Assembly: GCF_963675165.1 (NCBI RefSeq)
Contig: NC_087392.1
Span: forward strand, 2,309,001-2,373,000
Reading direction: 5' to 3'
DNA: 64,000 bases
DNA from: Halichondria panicea
Lineage: Eukaryota; Porifera; Demospongiae; Suberitida; Halichondriidae
The notes under the pieces were generated by a model. That model saw nothing but the letters and a program-made list of their open reading frames with translations. It had not been told where the DNA came from and did not search any database. A program made the translations under genes and the position numbers. Of the stretch, positions 1 to 11,735 are shown piece after piece. The stretch's first letter is position 1, and the number at the start of each line of letters is the position of its first letter.

Positions 1-2935
1 ACACATTGGCACAAGAGTCGATGATCTGCGTCAGAAACAGCTGCACAAAACATAAGCAACAGTTTCACAACAAAAACAGTGAGTGCTATACAGTAACTAT
101 TAATTGTGACAACACTCCTATCTATCATTTGAATGGGCAAAATTGCACACAATCCCAACCACACACACACACACGCACTTCACCTCATACGCTTGCAGCG
201 TCTGGTTCTGAATGGTTATTGTGATCTGAGCATCTATAGAAACACCGCCATAAGTAACACACTATACAGTCATGTGAGAGTTGCAACGTACTAGTGACGT
301 CAGCTTTGAGGTGAATAGTGGACTGGTTGATGGTGTCTTCATTGGGTGGGGGTATTAACGGGTAGTCCTTGCACTGCTCAGAGGCAATGGAGCACATTCG
401 AACCACCTGATTCCAGGTGAAGTTTTCATAGATAATGACCGCAGCCCATGCATCGCCTTGCTCTACCATGGCAACCGCATCCTCCTCAGTACCATCAACC
501 TCAATCTGTGTGTGTGTGGGCAGAAGATAGATTGTACACTGTATATAGTAAGAATAGCTTTACCGAGCAATAACTATGTACTTAAAAAAACTTACCAGTT
601 CAAATGTTGGATCTTCTTTCAACTTGTTGATGTACAGTTGTCCCAGCGTTTCGACACCGACCAGGCCACCACCATCGTCCGTGTTGCTACAGATATTGTA
701 GAGGTGAAAATCCGTGGGAACAGGAAGGCCAGAGCCATTGAGACCGGTGTCAAGGTTCAGGTAAGCTGTCTTAATGCCCTCCAAATTGTTGCCGATGGCG
801 AAACAGAAAAGGGCAATCTGTAATGTGGGGAGTAGAAACTGGAAGAGGAGTAGGCCGGGGTTTCGCATGATTTTCATCAGGTTCTTCCAACAGAGGGCAA
901 CGATGTTTCTTGGCCGAGGAATAAAATCGGAGGGGTTAAACTTACACCTACAAGAGGTCTTCAGAGAAGTGACCACTCCCCTAGCTGTGGGGTAGGGGAA
1001 AGTACAGTAAGGACATTCTATAGACAGTAGCAATTTTTGCACACCAAACCAAATTATGCAAAGGGTTACCATCTAAGCATAGTAGAGGGACGGGTTTAGC
1101 ACTCACCTGACTTCTTTAGTGAGTCGAGGCAGGTCACCTGATCAACCGGTTCGTTGTCCTCAGAGAATGAAGACGTTCGAGTGGCAACGAGGGGAGTCTT
1201 CTCATCAGGACCAGAGTCGTACGCTACCAAACTCTCCCCAGTGCCATTCTGGGGGTGGGTGGGTCCGACTCAGTATTATTATCGAAGTATATAGATACAC
1301 TTGATCGTAGGTATTTGCAGTACTAGCTAAGTTAACGACAAGCACTCTTACCACAGAAACAGCCATAGTGTTAGCACTCTGGACGTCCTGTTTTTTACAG
1401 AGCAAGAGAAACACCTCCTCCAGAGTCTGCATAATTATGTAGTTAAAATAATAGCACCATAGTTACCTGAACACAATGGAAACACACAATGTCATACCAC
1501 ACAAGTATGAAGTATTTAAAAATAGCCGATACTGAGCAGATGCCATACATGTACGTACATTCATGTTGTATGTCTGAATGAGCTGGGAAGGTGGAGCCTC
1601 GGCCAATAATTTGCCGTCCCTCATGAGGCCAACCTGCAAACAATAGTATAATAACGTACAGCAGTTGGTACAGTAATCCCGTTTTCTGTAGGTGTAATGC
1701 ATGGCAGGTACTGATCAACCTTGCAGTATGTTCAATGCAGTAATGGAGGCTATAACCTACACAATTGTGTTCGCCTAAGAAACAACAGCTGGTGCCACCA
1801 ATGCAAAGAAAAGAGACAGGTGTACATGACATTGTGTTGTTCTCACCTGGTGTGCCTGCTTTGCCTCCTCAATGTAGTGTGTAGTGATGATGATGGTGGT
1901 CAGACCTGAAGAGGTCAGCTCCATCATATGATGCCATATCCTGAGCAGAAGGGGAACAAGCTGACAACACTCTCAATACCGTCTACTGGTACTATAGTGC
2001 TCTAGTTTCCGTGGTAATACATGACTATATAAAGCAGCTGGTGTTGGTGAGAATAGTGATATGAGAAGGAGCTCACTTTGCCCTGAGGAGGGGATCAACA
2101 CCCACGGTCGGCTCGTCCAGAATCAGCAGGGGAGGTTCCTGTAACATAGCAATGGCAAATGAAAACCTCCTCTTCTGACCCCCACTGCAAAAAACAGCCA
2201 TTAATAAAAAATGTTAAAGCTAAGGTACTGACCATAAACTGCATAAATTATACATGTACTTGCTTGATCACATAATGAAGATGGATGAGGCACCTTAATG
2301 TCCTGACTGTCCTGCTCTTAGAGTGTAGTTCGAGCAGCTCTAAGAGGAACTTGCGTCTTTGTTTTACCCTCTGCCTGCTCATCCCGTGGAGGATGCCGAA
2401 GTAGGACATGGTCTCATAGGTAGTGAAGTCTCCATACAAGGCCATCTCCTGTTATGCAACAATAACTTTAAACTACATGTATTGCTTTAACACAATGCTG
2501 CAACGTTTGCAGGTGAAATATAGGCATTCCTCTAGTTTAATATGTTTGCTTAAACTACCTGTGGCATGTACCCGACGTCTCTGCCTGGTATATGATGTCC
2601 CCACGTCCCAGGGACACGCCCCAACACCCGCACTTCCCCCATGACAAGGTTAAGTCGTCCCAGAATGCAGCGGAGGAGGGTGGTTTTGCCACACCCACTA
2701 GATCCAAGCAAACCGTAACTGTGTGGAGACAGTAGGTGCATGCATTATTTTATTATCAGAGATAGCATCAGATTTTCCAATGTGATAACTCTATAGCTAG
2801 CTAGCTAGCTCACATTGATCCATAAGGCACGCTCATGTCGAGGCCCTTGAGCACATCCAGACTCCCATAGCTCTTGAAAGCATCCTTCAACTCGACAGCA
2901 TAGCCTACTTCCTTCATTTCTCCGTTGGCAGCCAT
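1..2935 (-). CDS. ABCH/ABCG20-23-type half ABC transporter, partial (3' end outside window)
   Basis: Probable plasma-membrane half transporter with an N-terminal ATPase domain followed by an ABC2-type membrane domain. The start is placed at 2935 ([20 protein letters not shown]); an in-frame Met lies a little upstream. Exons on the minus strand: 2814-2935, 2559-2718 (Walker [10 protein letters not shown]), 2294-2448, 2077-2184 (signature [10 protein letters not shown] and Walker [14 protein letters not shown]), 1847-1940 (H-loop ITTHYIEEA), 1559-1633, 1352-1426, about 1107-1248, about 597-955, about 280-509, about 180-225, and 1-40 running off the window. The segment [20 protein letters not shown] is the first membrane helix and resembles arthropod ABCH and ABCG20/23 proteins. 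An extracellular loop follows. The splice between about 1107 and 955 is uncertain, because the best donor and acceptor are out of phase. The family call rests on NBD-first order and the RNPGxLLFQF motif. Confidence 0.8.
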
Positions 2936-4457
2936 GATAGACAAGATCCTGTGCCGCTTGGCTGCAAAGGTCATGGAGAAAAAAGGGGTGGAGCTAATCA
3001 AGATACTTGGAACCACTCCCTTTTCACCCTTATTAATTTTGTCGCCTCCGCTTAGAGAGACATCTGGCCACGCCCAGCTATAAAGAGCAACAACAAACCA
3101 GACAACAAACATATGTACCTGAACAGAGCCCCCTACTGCACTGGAGAGTGTGTCTCAGAGAGGGGAGGGGTAAGAGAGAAAGAGTCCTAATCCTAATCTA
3201 ATCCTAGCTCTCTTGATTTTGTGCCCCCCCCCCCCCCCCCGAGCTATTAGGTGTGGCCTCCAGACTACCAGATAGTGCTGATAATTATGCTCAAAACTTT
3301 TTTCCACAATCCTTAATCTCTGAGACTATACCGAATTAATTAAGTACAGCCAGTGAACTGGTACAGTTTGCACTTTGCATCATGAAAGGGATATTGTTCT
3401 AGTTAATTATTGTATTGATTGTGGGAAACTTCGTATACGCGTAGTACATGTACTTCATATAATTGTTGTTGTACATGAACTGGTACAGTTCGCACTTTGC
3501 ATCATGAAAGGGATATTGTTAACCCGAGGCGCGTGGGCGGCCACGGGTTATAGTAGTCGTTTGGTTTGTCTGTTTGTAAGTTCAGGATCTGCTCACCTGG
3601 CTGCCACAGCACTGCGTTTACAGCATGGATAGCCTTCACACAATAAGTTATTAGTTTTAACAATAGTAGATTTCTATGTTAGAGCTTTGTTGTCGAATAA
3701 AAACGAGCATAAACTAAGAAGCTTGATTGCACGTTGGCAGCTAACACTATACACTATACACGCGGCCTTTATTCGAGGCACCCTCCGTATTTACAGCTGA
3801 AGTGATCCTGTACCAAAAACAGTGGAAAAGGGTCACTACAATAGAAAGCTAGAATTGTGACTTGTTTGTTGCTCTGTTAGCTGACTCTGGGATCCTACTC
3901 CATCCAAGAGTCATACTTCTGATTCTTTGCTGTGATCCTAGACTAGGACCTAGTTCACCTCATGTACCACTAAAACTCTGTTCTCAATGTTTCAGCATGT
4001 CTCCAGTCTGGTTTAGTTTTATTGCTCCTGAGTTGCTGTGCTAGACAGCTCAGTCATACATCACTACATGCACTGCATTATATCACTCTTCTGGTTTCTT
4101 GTCACCAGCCGAGGGTTTGCACTTCAGTGCTCTAGTTCTAGTTATTGTATTGATTGTGGGAAACTTCATGTACTGCATATAATTGTTGTTGTACATGTCT
4201 TTGTATGGTGGTAACTGTTTACAGGTAGACTAAGACTAACTTTTAGTATAAAATTATGTACTTATTAATTAAGCTTTGTGGTTGAAGACCTTGACCTGTA
4301 CATGTAAACTGATGAAAGTTTTATAATAAATATAGAGCTGAATTCATTACATCATAATGATGCAATTTCAATGGCTAATTGTGTTGGTGGAATGTTAATC
4401 CATAGATAGTATCTATGGTTAATCCAACATTCACATCCTGTATGAATTTATGCATTA
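2936..4457. other. Intergenic region with simple and dispersed repeats
   Basis: No gene is seen. It holds a poly-C run at about 3225-3240, just after a degenerate CCTAAT-type stretch (3186-3215). A 35-bp unit containing TTTGCATCATGAAAGGGATA occurs at about 3372 and 3493, and a second short unit (TTGTATTGATTGTGGGAAAC) at about 3405 and 4147. The inverted-repeat element at 3520-4118 is listed separately. Short ORFs here have no recognisable motifs and coincide with repeats. Confidence 0.6.
3520..4118. repeat. Dispersed element with TAACCCGAGGC-like ends, copy 1
   Basis: About 600 bp, beginning TAACCCGAGGC and ending GCCGAGGGTTT, so the ends are imperfect inverted repeats. Internal stretches (CTGCGTTTACAG, CTGAAGTGATCC, AGAAAGCTAGAATT) recur in the same order at 55136-55682 inside an ETFDH intron. 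No coding capacity is seen. It behaves as a non-autonomous DNA element family. Confidence 0.7.
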
Positions 4458-5268
4458 CTATGAGTTGTGGTTGCCCACTGGCATTGATCTTGGCAGGAGT
4501 GTACTCCTGATCTTGGGAAGCTTCAACTGAGAGCTTGCATTCCTTGGCTTCCCGCTTGAGAACTCACTTTTGTATCTTGTCTGGTAGGAAACGGATAATG
4601 GAGGCTTTACATTGGCTAGAGTTGGTACAATCCCTTGAGCAGCTCGTAAAATGCCTTTACTGCACCCATAGCGAGTTGTGTTGCCTTTGAGATTTAAAGC
4701 TTGCCTTGGGATTGTATAAGAAACTTGCACAGACGTGGGCCACGTGGATAACCCTTTTCTTATTCGTGTAGCAGGCTTGCTGCTGGTTGAACCAACTCTT
4801 CCTGAGGAATGTTAGGGTGATCAAGTGCTGTAATTACTGTCACAATGACATACCCTGTGTAAAGCTTGTGTAGTCTCTCTGATACGTAGACAAGACTTTG
4901 TGGCCCGCAATCAGTTGCTCAGGGTTTAGTTGAGCTGTGGCCTGCAGGGATTGCTTAACCAGTGGGTTGAAATGATGGGGTAGTGTCGACACCATGAAAC
5001 CCTGCTAGTGTATACCTAAACATAACTTATCGTTTGTCAGATACCTTGTGCATATCAGGAATGTTTCTGGACCCGTATAGCAATGCACTTGTAGTTGTTG
5101 GTCCTGGTTTCTGGCAGTATTCCTCATTGTAGTTGGAAGTAGCCTCTGGCTTGTGTGTGAATAGCTTTGATACTCTATTTCTGAAATTAGAAGCATTAAT
5201 TTTAACGAATGAGAGTTGAAGTCGTAGATTGTATTTCTACAGTTAGAGTCTACCGTATACGTAGTCAT
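4458..5268 (-). CDS. Unidentified 211-aa basic Ser/Thr-rich protein
   Basis: Four exons on the minus strand give an exact 212-codon frame: 5261-5268, 5045-5180, 4854-5001 and 4458-4801. The first coding exon is only 8 nt (ATGACTAC) before a GTATAC donor. The protein begins MTTNRVSKLFTHKPEATSNY and includes NPEQLIAGHKVLSTYQRDYT. Its C-terminal half is basic and rich in Ser, Thr and Pro, with no membrane segment and no known enzyme motif. The STYQRDYTSF-like repeats recall small axonemal microtubule-inner proteins, but that is only an impression. The gene is head to head with the first ABCB gene (404 bp between starts). Phases agree at all three introns, which argues that it is real despite the lack of an identified family. 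Confidence 0.55.
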
Positions 5269-5672
5269 GTTACATTTAATTTTTTTGTACCTCATTACTA
5301 CTGGATATTCGGTGGTTACCATGATTGAAGCACTGCAACTAATTTTGGAAGGGTTATTAACTGTCCACTGGAGGCTGAGCTTGATTGCTGAGCTTCATGG
5401 CAACACCTCTGCAGCACCTATACTGCGCATGCGCATGTACAGGACGCTGTGATAATCATCTTTAATTACTAGTAAAAGGTCATCAGGTTACGGTGTGTTT
5501 TGTGTTTCATCATCTTGATTAAAGGTTATAAATACCCACAAGCTAGCAGGTTAGCTACAGAATTATTTCACGAGACTTATACAAGCCTTAGCGTATCCCA
5601 ATCAACATTAGAAGAAATCATCGAGGGCAACAAGAAGCAAGCAACTCATTGCGTGCAGACAGTCTGTTCAGA

Positions 5673-8600
5673 ATGGCTGACAATTCTAAAGAATCTAAGG
5701 ATCTCGTAATTGAGGTGGACTTGTCTGAGGATCATGCTCCAGAACCCAAGGAAGCAACAGTTGTAATCTCGTGAGTAGGCTATGCCAATGTTTAATTCTG
5801 CGCCTATAAATATTAGATGCTTAAAATGTGTATTGAAGTACAATTAATTACGTATGTATTATTTTGCTGTGGCTTCAGGAATAAAGAAGAAAAAGAAAAA
5901 GAGGTGAAAGAAGAGGAAAAAGAAAAAAAAAAGCGTGGAAATCCAATTTTCCTTGTGAGTTTCCTTATAATTTATCAACTGTATATCTAGTGTACTAACA
6001 TTCGTCCCTCCCCTCCCCTAGTTTCGTTTTGCCTCCTGTCTGGACGTGATCTTCATGCTGATCGGCACACTAGCAGCCACTATACATGGAGCATCTCTGC
6101 CTCTACTCATGCTCTTCTTTGGAGACCTCATCAACAGTTTTATCTACGAGGCCATTTCCTCGGGTATCCAGCAAAATCTCAATGCCACCTTCAACGTTAT
6201 TTTTGACTGTGACACTGTTATGTTCAACACCAGTATCGACTCTATCATTATGGAACAGTTTGAAGGATCAAGTTGTTTACTTGGAGACGAGTTCACTGCG
6301 GAGATCAATGTCATTGTGTTCATTTTCCTTGGAATTGCCGGAGCTGTGTGGATAGCTGCGTACCTTCAGGTTGGACTCTTGCAAGCGTCTGCTGAACGGC
6401 AAGTTCAGAAGATTCGCCTGTTGTACTACAAGTCTGTACTGAGGCAGGATATAGCATGGTTTGATGAAAACCCCTCAGGAGAGGTGGGAAGCAGAGTATC
6501 TGAGTAAGTCACGACTATCTCCTTTTTATCTCCTTTTTATCTCCTTGCATTCTGTTTTATTTTCTGCTTACTTTTACTATAATTATTGTTTCTATTTTCA
6601 GTGATATTGACAAGATTCTTGAGGGCATTGGAGACAAGATGGCCCAGTTCCTGCAAGGTCTTGCCACCTTTGTCGCTGGTTTTGTGATTGCCTTCTCTCA
6701 AGACTGGAGACTGACTCTCTTCATTCTTGCCTTCACACCGTTTCTGGTCATAGCTGCATCAATTATCTCTGTTCTCACGGCTAAGTTCACGACCAGAGAG
6801 CAAAAAGAGTATGCCTCAGCCGGTGCAGTGGCAGAAGAGGTTCTCTCCTCCATTAGAACAGTTGTGGCCTTTGGTAGTGAGAAGACTGAGATGAAACGGT
6901 AAATAACAATGTCAGTAATAATAGTATGAGAGTGTGAATAAGCTGTTATCCACATTCACACTCTCACACTGTTATTCATTATGTAATTTGTGAGGCATAA
7001 CACTGTTACATGCTCTCGTTACAATTATGGGCATAATCATGCTTCATTAATTCCTCACCACAGCTACAACTCAAAGCTTGATGAGGCTAGGAAACTAGGT
7101 GCAAAGAAAGGATTCAGCTTTGGGAGCATTTTTGGCTTCATCTTTTTCTTCCTATTCTTCATGTACGGCTGTGCGTTCTGGTTCGGAGCTTACCTAATAG
7201 CACGGCAAGGGGCGGAGCCTGGCAATATCCTTACTGTCTTCTTTTCTGCCCTCATTGGAGCATTTTCTCTTGGTCGTGCTGGGCCAGACATGGAGGCTCT
7301 CCTCACAGCTGCAGGTGCAGCACAGGAGGTGTACAACACCATTGACAGGGTGAGTAATGGTATATACGTGTATAAAATTAGTGTTGATAGTAACTGAAAG
7401 ATATTTGACCCACAATGTTGATGAAATTTGATACCTTGATTTAGTGCACTGTGTATAATACAGGTTCCACCAATTGATGCAAGCTCAGAGGAGGGTCTGA
7501 AACCCGAGGGTAAATTTGAGCCTACTGTTCAACTGAGAAATGTTAACTTCACCTATCCCTCCAGACCAGATGTACAGGTAAGAATTTGTACTGTCACCTT
7601 TATTTGGTGTCTGTTGATTATAGCAACGACTATCTGGTGCACATGCAGGTGCTGCATGATGTGAACCTGTTAGTAGGTGTGGGTCAGACTCTCGCTCTGG
7701 TCGGCCCCAGTGGGTGTGGCAAAAGCACAGTTGTGCAACTTATCGAGAGGTTCTATGATGTGCAAGGAAGTGAAACAAACTTCTTCAACACTGACAATGG
7801 ACAGGTAATTGATACGTGTACATAATTATTACCATCATGAAGCATGCATACATGACAACTACTGTGCTCTTTATTTTGAGAACTGTGATCATAAAATTAA
7901 TGTTTACTGAAACTACATAATTATTCTCAGATTTTGGTTGGAGGTGAAGATGTTCGCAATTTGAACCTCAAGTGGCTACGCAGTCAGATAGGTCTAGTCT
8001 CTCAGGAGCCAGTTCTCTTTGACACTACCATTGCTGAGAACATTCGCTTTGGCAAAGAATCTGCCACAATGGAGGAGATACAAGAGGCTGCCAAGAGTGC
8101 CAATGCTCACGATTTCATCTCTGCTTTGCCCAAAGGCTACAACACTCTGGCTGGTGAAGGAGGCACCCAACTCAGTGGAGGACAAAAACAACGGATCGCC
8201 ATCGCTCGAGCTCTCATTGCCAACCCCAAGATTCTTCTCCTGGACGAGGCCACCTCTGCCTTAGACTCTCAAAGCGAATCTATTGTCCAAGAAGCTCTGG
8301 ATAGGGCACGCTCTGGCAGGACTACGATTGTGATAGCTCATCGATTGTCGACCATCCAAAACGCTGACAAGATAGCTGTAATGGAGAAGGGATGTGTGGT
8401 GGAAGTAGGGACACACAGTGAGCTCATGAACAACAAGGGACTCTACTTTGACCTCGTGAATGCACAGGTGAGACACATTCCATTTAAAAAGCAATCTTTC
8501 ATTGTTGATATTATGTTGTTAATCATGAAGCACACGTACGTACACAAACTAACCACCCCGGCCCCTCCCCATGCACACACAGATGGTTGAAACAGATGAG

Positions 8601-11442
8601 GTGTTTATACAGACTAGCCCTGTCAAGAGTTCTGGTCGCATCCGAATGACGTCAGAGAGTGGATCAGTACACGACTTCCAACGACAGGGAAGCCTTCATC
8701 GTCAGGGCAGTGTGAAACGTCAACTCTCCTCCACGACCAAACAAGAGGGGGTCCAGAGTCAAGTTTCGGCGGTGAAGGACAAGGACCAGGAGCAGTGGGA
8801 CAAAGATCTGCCAGAGGTCTCTCTCTTTAGAGTGATCCGTCTAAACGCTCCAGAGTGGTGGATGATACTTTTAGGAGTGATAGCGTCTGCACTCAGTGGA
8901 GCAGTTTTTCCTGTCTTTGGATTGGTGTTTGGTGAAATTTTGGGAGTATTCAGTTTGCCTCTTGATGAGATTGTACCTGGGGTAAGCCTCTATGCCGGTT
9001 TGTTCTGGGTTCTGGGATTTGTGGCTGGATTCGGATTCTTTGTTAAGGTGATTAATCATTGTGGGTGGTACTGTACACGTGTGTGAAGATTTCCAGTGAT
9101 AATGATTTCATATCATGCTATTTGCTGTCTCTGCATACCTAACTGACTATACATAATTGTAATCACCACAGACGTTGACTTTCACAGTGGCTGGGCAAAA
9201 CCTGACGGCTCGATTGAGGGCTCTCTCATTCAAGGCCATTTTGCGACAGGAGATTGGCTGGTTTGATGAGGAGAGGAACTCTACAGGAGCACTCACCTCG
9301 AGGCTGGCTCACGATGCTGCTCAAGTACAGGGGGTGAGTCTCATTGTTCACGGGTGTGGTTTGCATGTACTGTGTTTGCAACAATAAAAGATTGCAGTAC
9401 TGCATGCTGTATTGCAAGAATGGTTTAAACTACCTACTGCACATTAGCAACTTTTCTGGCCATGTTTCATAGTAATTATTATTCCCTGTACAGGCCACTG
9501 GTAGTCGAATTGGCGTACTCATTGAGACGATGACGGGTCTCGTCCTTGGTGTAGTCATTGCATTTATCTATTCCTGGCTGCTCACTTTGGTTGTCCTGGG
9601 CCTGGTGCCCTTCATCATATTTGCCGGAATCATACAAACTAAGGCAATCACCAGCAGAGTCAACAAGAACAAGAAATATGTGGAGACCTCGGGCAAGATT
9701 GTGGTGGACTCGACTAGTAACATTCGCACGGTAGCATCTCTCACTGCTGAGGACAACTTCTACAGACAGTACCACAAGGAGCTCTCTATCCCCTATAAGT
9801 AAGCCATCCCTTTGGTTGTTTCTTTTGTCAGAATGCATGTACTACATGTACATGTACGTGTATTCCACTGTTGTACGCAACAGAGGAATGTACAGTATAT
9901 TTTACTGTGCAGTCTTTCTCGGATTTTTTGTACACAAGTGAATGTGCCTAGTTTGTACCCAATGCTGATACAGGTACATCTATGGTAAGTTTATCCCTCT
10001 GTCTTCTCTCTCCCCCAGACGCTCAGTCTTCGTAAACCCATTGATCTACGGATTCACATACGCCTTCTCCCAAGCCACCCTCTATCTAATGTACGCTGTT
10101 GTTTTCCGATTTGGAGCATTTCAGATTGTTTCCGATGATCCAATTATTCACGAGGATTTCAATGACGTGTTCCGCACTTTCATTGCTCTCGTGTTTGGTG
10201 CTTTCTCCATTGGTCAAGCGAGTGCATTTGCTCCCAACTACGTCAAAGCCAAGCTGTCCTCCAATCGGATCTTTGCTCTCCTTGACCGTGAGCCAGTCAT
10301 CGACAATTATGACGAATCAGGCCAGAAACTAGTAAGGATCGAGTGTATCTTGTTCTGTGGGTATTGAAGTACATGTAAGGCTAGGCTTGACTTGAACAAG
10401 GATTACATACGCACATGTCTTTATTATTATGTAGTGTTTCTAACTCTACAGTAGCTGGTGTTTACTGATAATTTAATTTTACTTTTCCAGGACAAAGTAT
10501 CTGGTGATCTATCTATTGAGGACTTGTTCTTCACTTACCCTGCTCGTCCCGACGTCCAGGTGATCAAGGGAATCAATCTCTCAGTCAAAGCAGGTCAGAC
10601 TCTCGCTCTGGTCGGCCCCAGTGGGTGTGGTAAGAGTACAGTGGTACAACTTATCGAGAGGTTCTACAACCCAAGTAAAGGTGGACTCAAACTGGAAGGG
10701 ATTGACCTGCGTGATTTGAACATCTCCTGGCTCCGCTCTCAGATTGGGATAGTGTCTCAGGAGCCGGTGTTGTTTGACGGAACGATTGCTGAGAATATCC
10801 GATACGGGGCCCTGTTCAGAGAGGTGTCTGATGAGGAGGTGATTGCTGCGGCCAAATCTGCCAACATACACAGTTTCATTGAGACACTGCCAATGGTGAG
10901 TAAAGTAACAGCCTACCGTTTTTGTATTGATTCATCAATTCCAGCCAACAAAAAGCACTGTTTTACACTCCTACTCTTAGCGCTACCTTAATTGTACTGT
11001 TTGTAAAACAGAGTACATGCACTGTAATTCTATTGGTTCACTGTTTTTCATTTTATGCATATAGGGTTACAACACAAATGCTGGTGGAAAAGGCACCCAG
11101 TTGAGTGGTGGACAAAAACAACGTGTGGCCATTGCTCGAGCTCTCCTCCGAGATCCGAAAGTCCTCCTTCTGGATGAGGCCACCTCTGCCCTGGACTCTG
11201 AGAGTGAGAGGGTGGTACAAGAAGCTCTCGACAAGGCCAGGGAGGGCAGGACCTGCATAGTCATTGCTCACCGTCTCTCAACCATATATAACTCCGACTG
11301 CATTGCTGTGATCAAGGATGGTCAGGTGCTGGAGTCGGGGACGCACTCTGAGCTGCTGGCTAAAGAGGGCCTCTACTACAAGCTCAACAAGTACCAGGCC
11401 CTGGCAAAGGCAGGCTCTAGTGAAAATGTTGACTCTCAGTAA
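5673..11442 (+). CDS. ABCB1-like: Full-size ABCB (P-glycoprotein/MDR-type) transporter, first copy
   Basis: ATP-driven efflux pump, probably at the plasma membrane. Fourteen exons: 5673-5770, 5879-5954, 6022-6503, 6602-6898, 7064-7349, 7464-7577, 7649-7804, 7931-8467, 8583-9047, 9172-9333, 9494-9798, 10019-10331, 10491-10895 and 11065-11442, giving 1357 aa. Order is TMD1, NBD1, a linker (8583-8800, Ser/Gln-rich), TMD2, NBD2. NBD1 has Walker [10 protein letters not shown] near residue 480, LSGGQKQR near 582 and [13 protein letters not shown] near 604. NBD2 repeats these near residues 1138, 1245 and 1267. The lysine-rich N-terminus ([17 protein letters not shown]) precedes the first helix. NBD1 carries a short insertion after Walker A ([12 protein letters not shown]). 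The length fits ABCB1 (about 1280 aa). Substrates cannot be inferred. A paralogue follows 294 bp downstream. Confidence 0.93.
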
Positions 11443-11735
11443 ACTTTTCTAGTTGATATTCCATGCACTGTATATAGTCAATCGATTCTCTGTTTCTAAT
11501 GTTGTATAACTCTTAGTGTTTTAATTGTGATCATTCCTGCAATTATGATTTGCTAACTTTTGTAATTACTATTGTTATTAGTGTGATTATTATGATGTTG
11601 ATGTAGTTATAACTGTAGTCGAGTCAATTACTATAATGCCTGTTTGAGCAAATGCAGTACATGGAATGCTTGCCAAAGTTTATAATCGTATAAAGTGGTA
11701 TGAGCTTGTAGTTTTTAGCAAAAAAAGTTAGTGTA

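Noticed and set aside
3375-4044. Short plus-strand frames at 3.4-4.0 kb as genes
   Set aside because: They coincide with a dispersed repeat that recurs at 55 kb and show no conserved motif.
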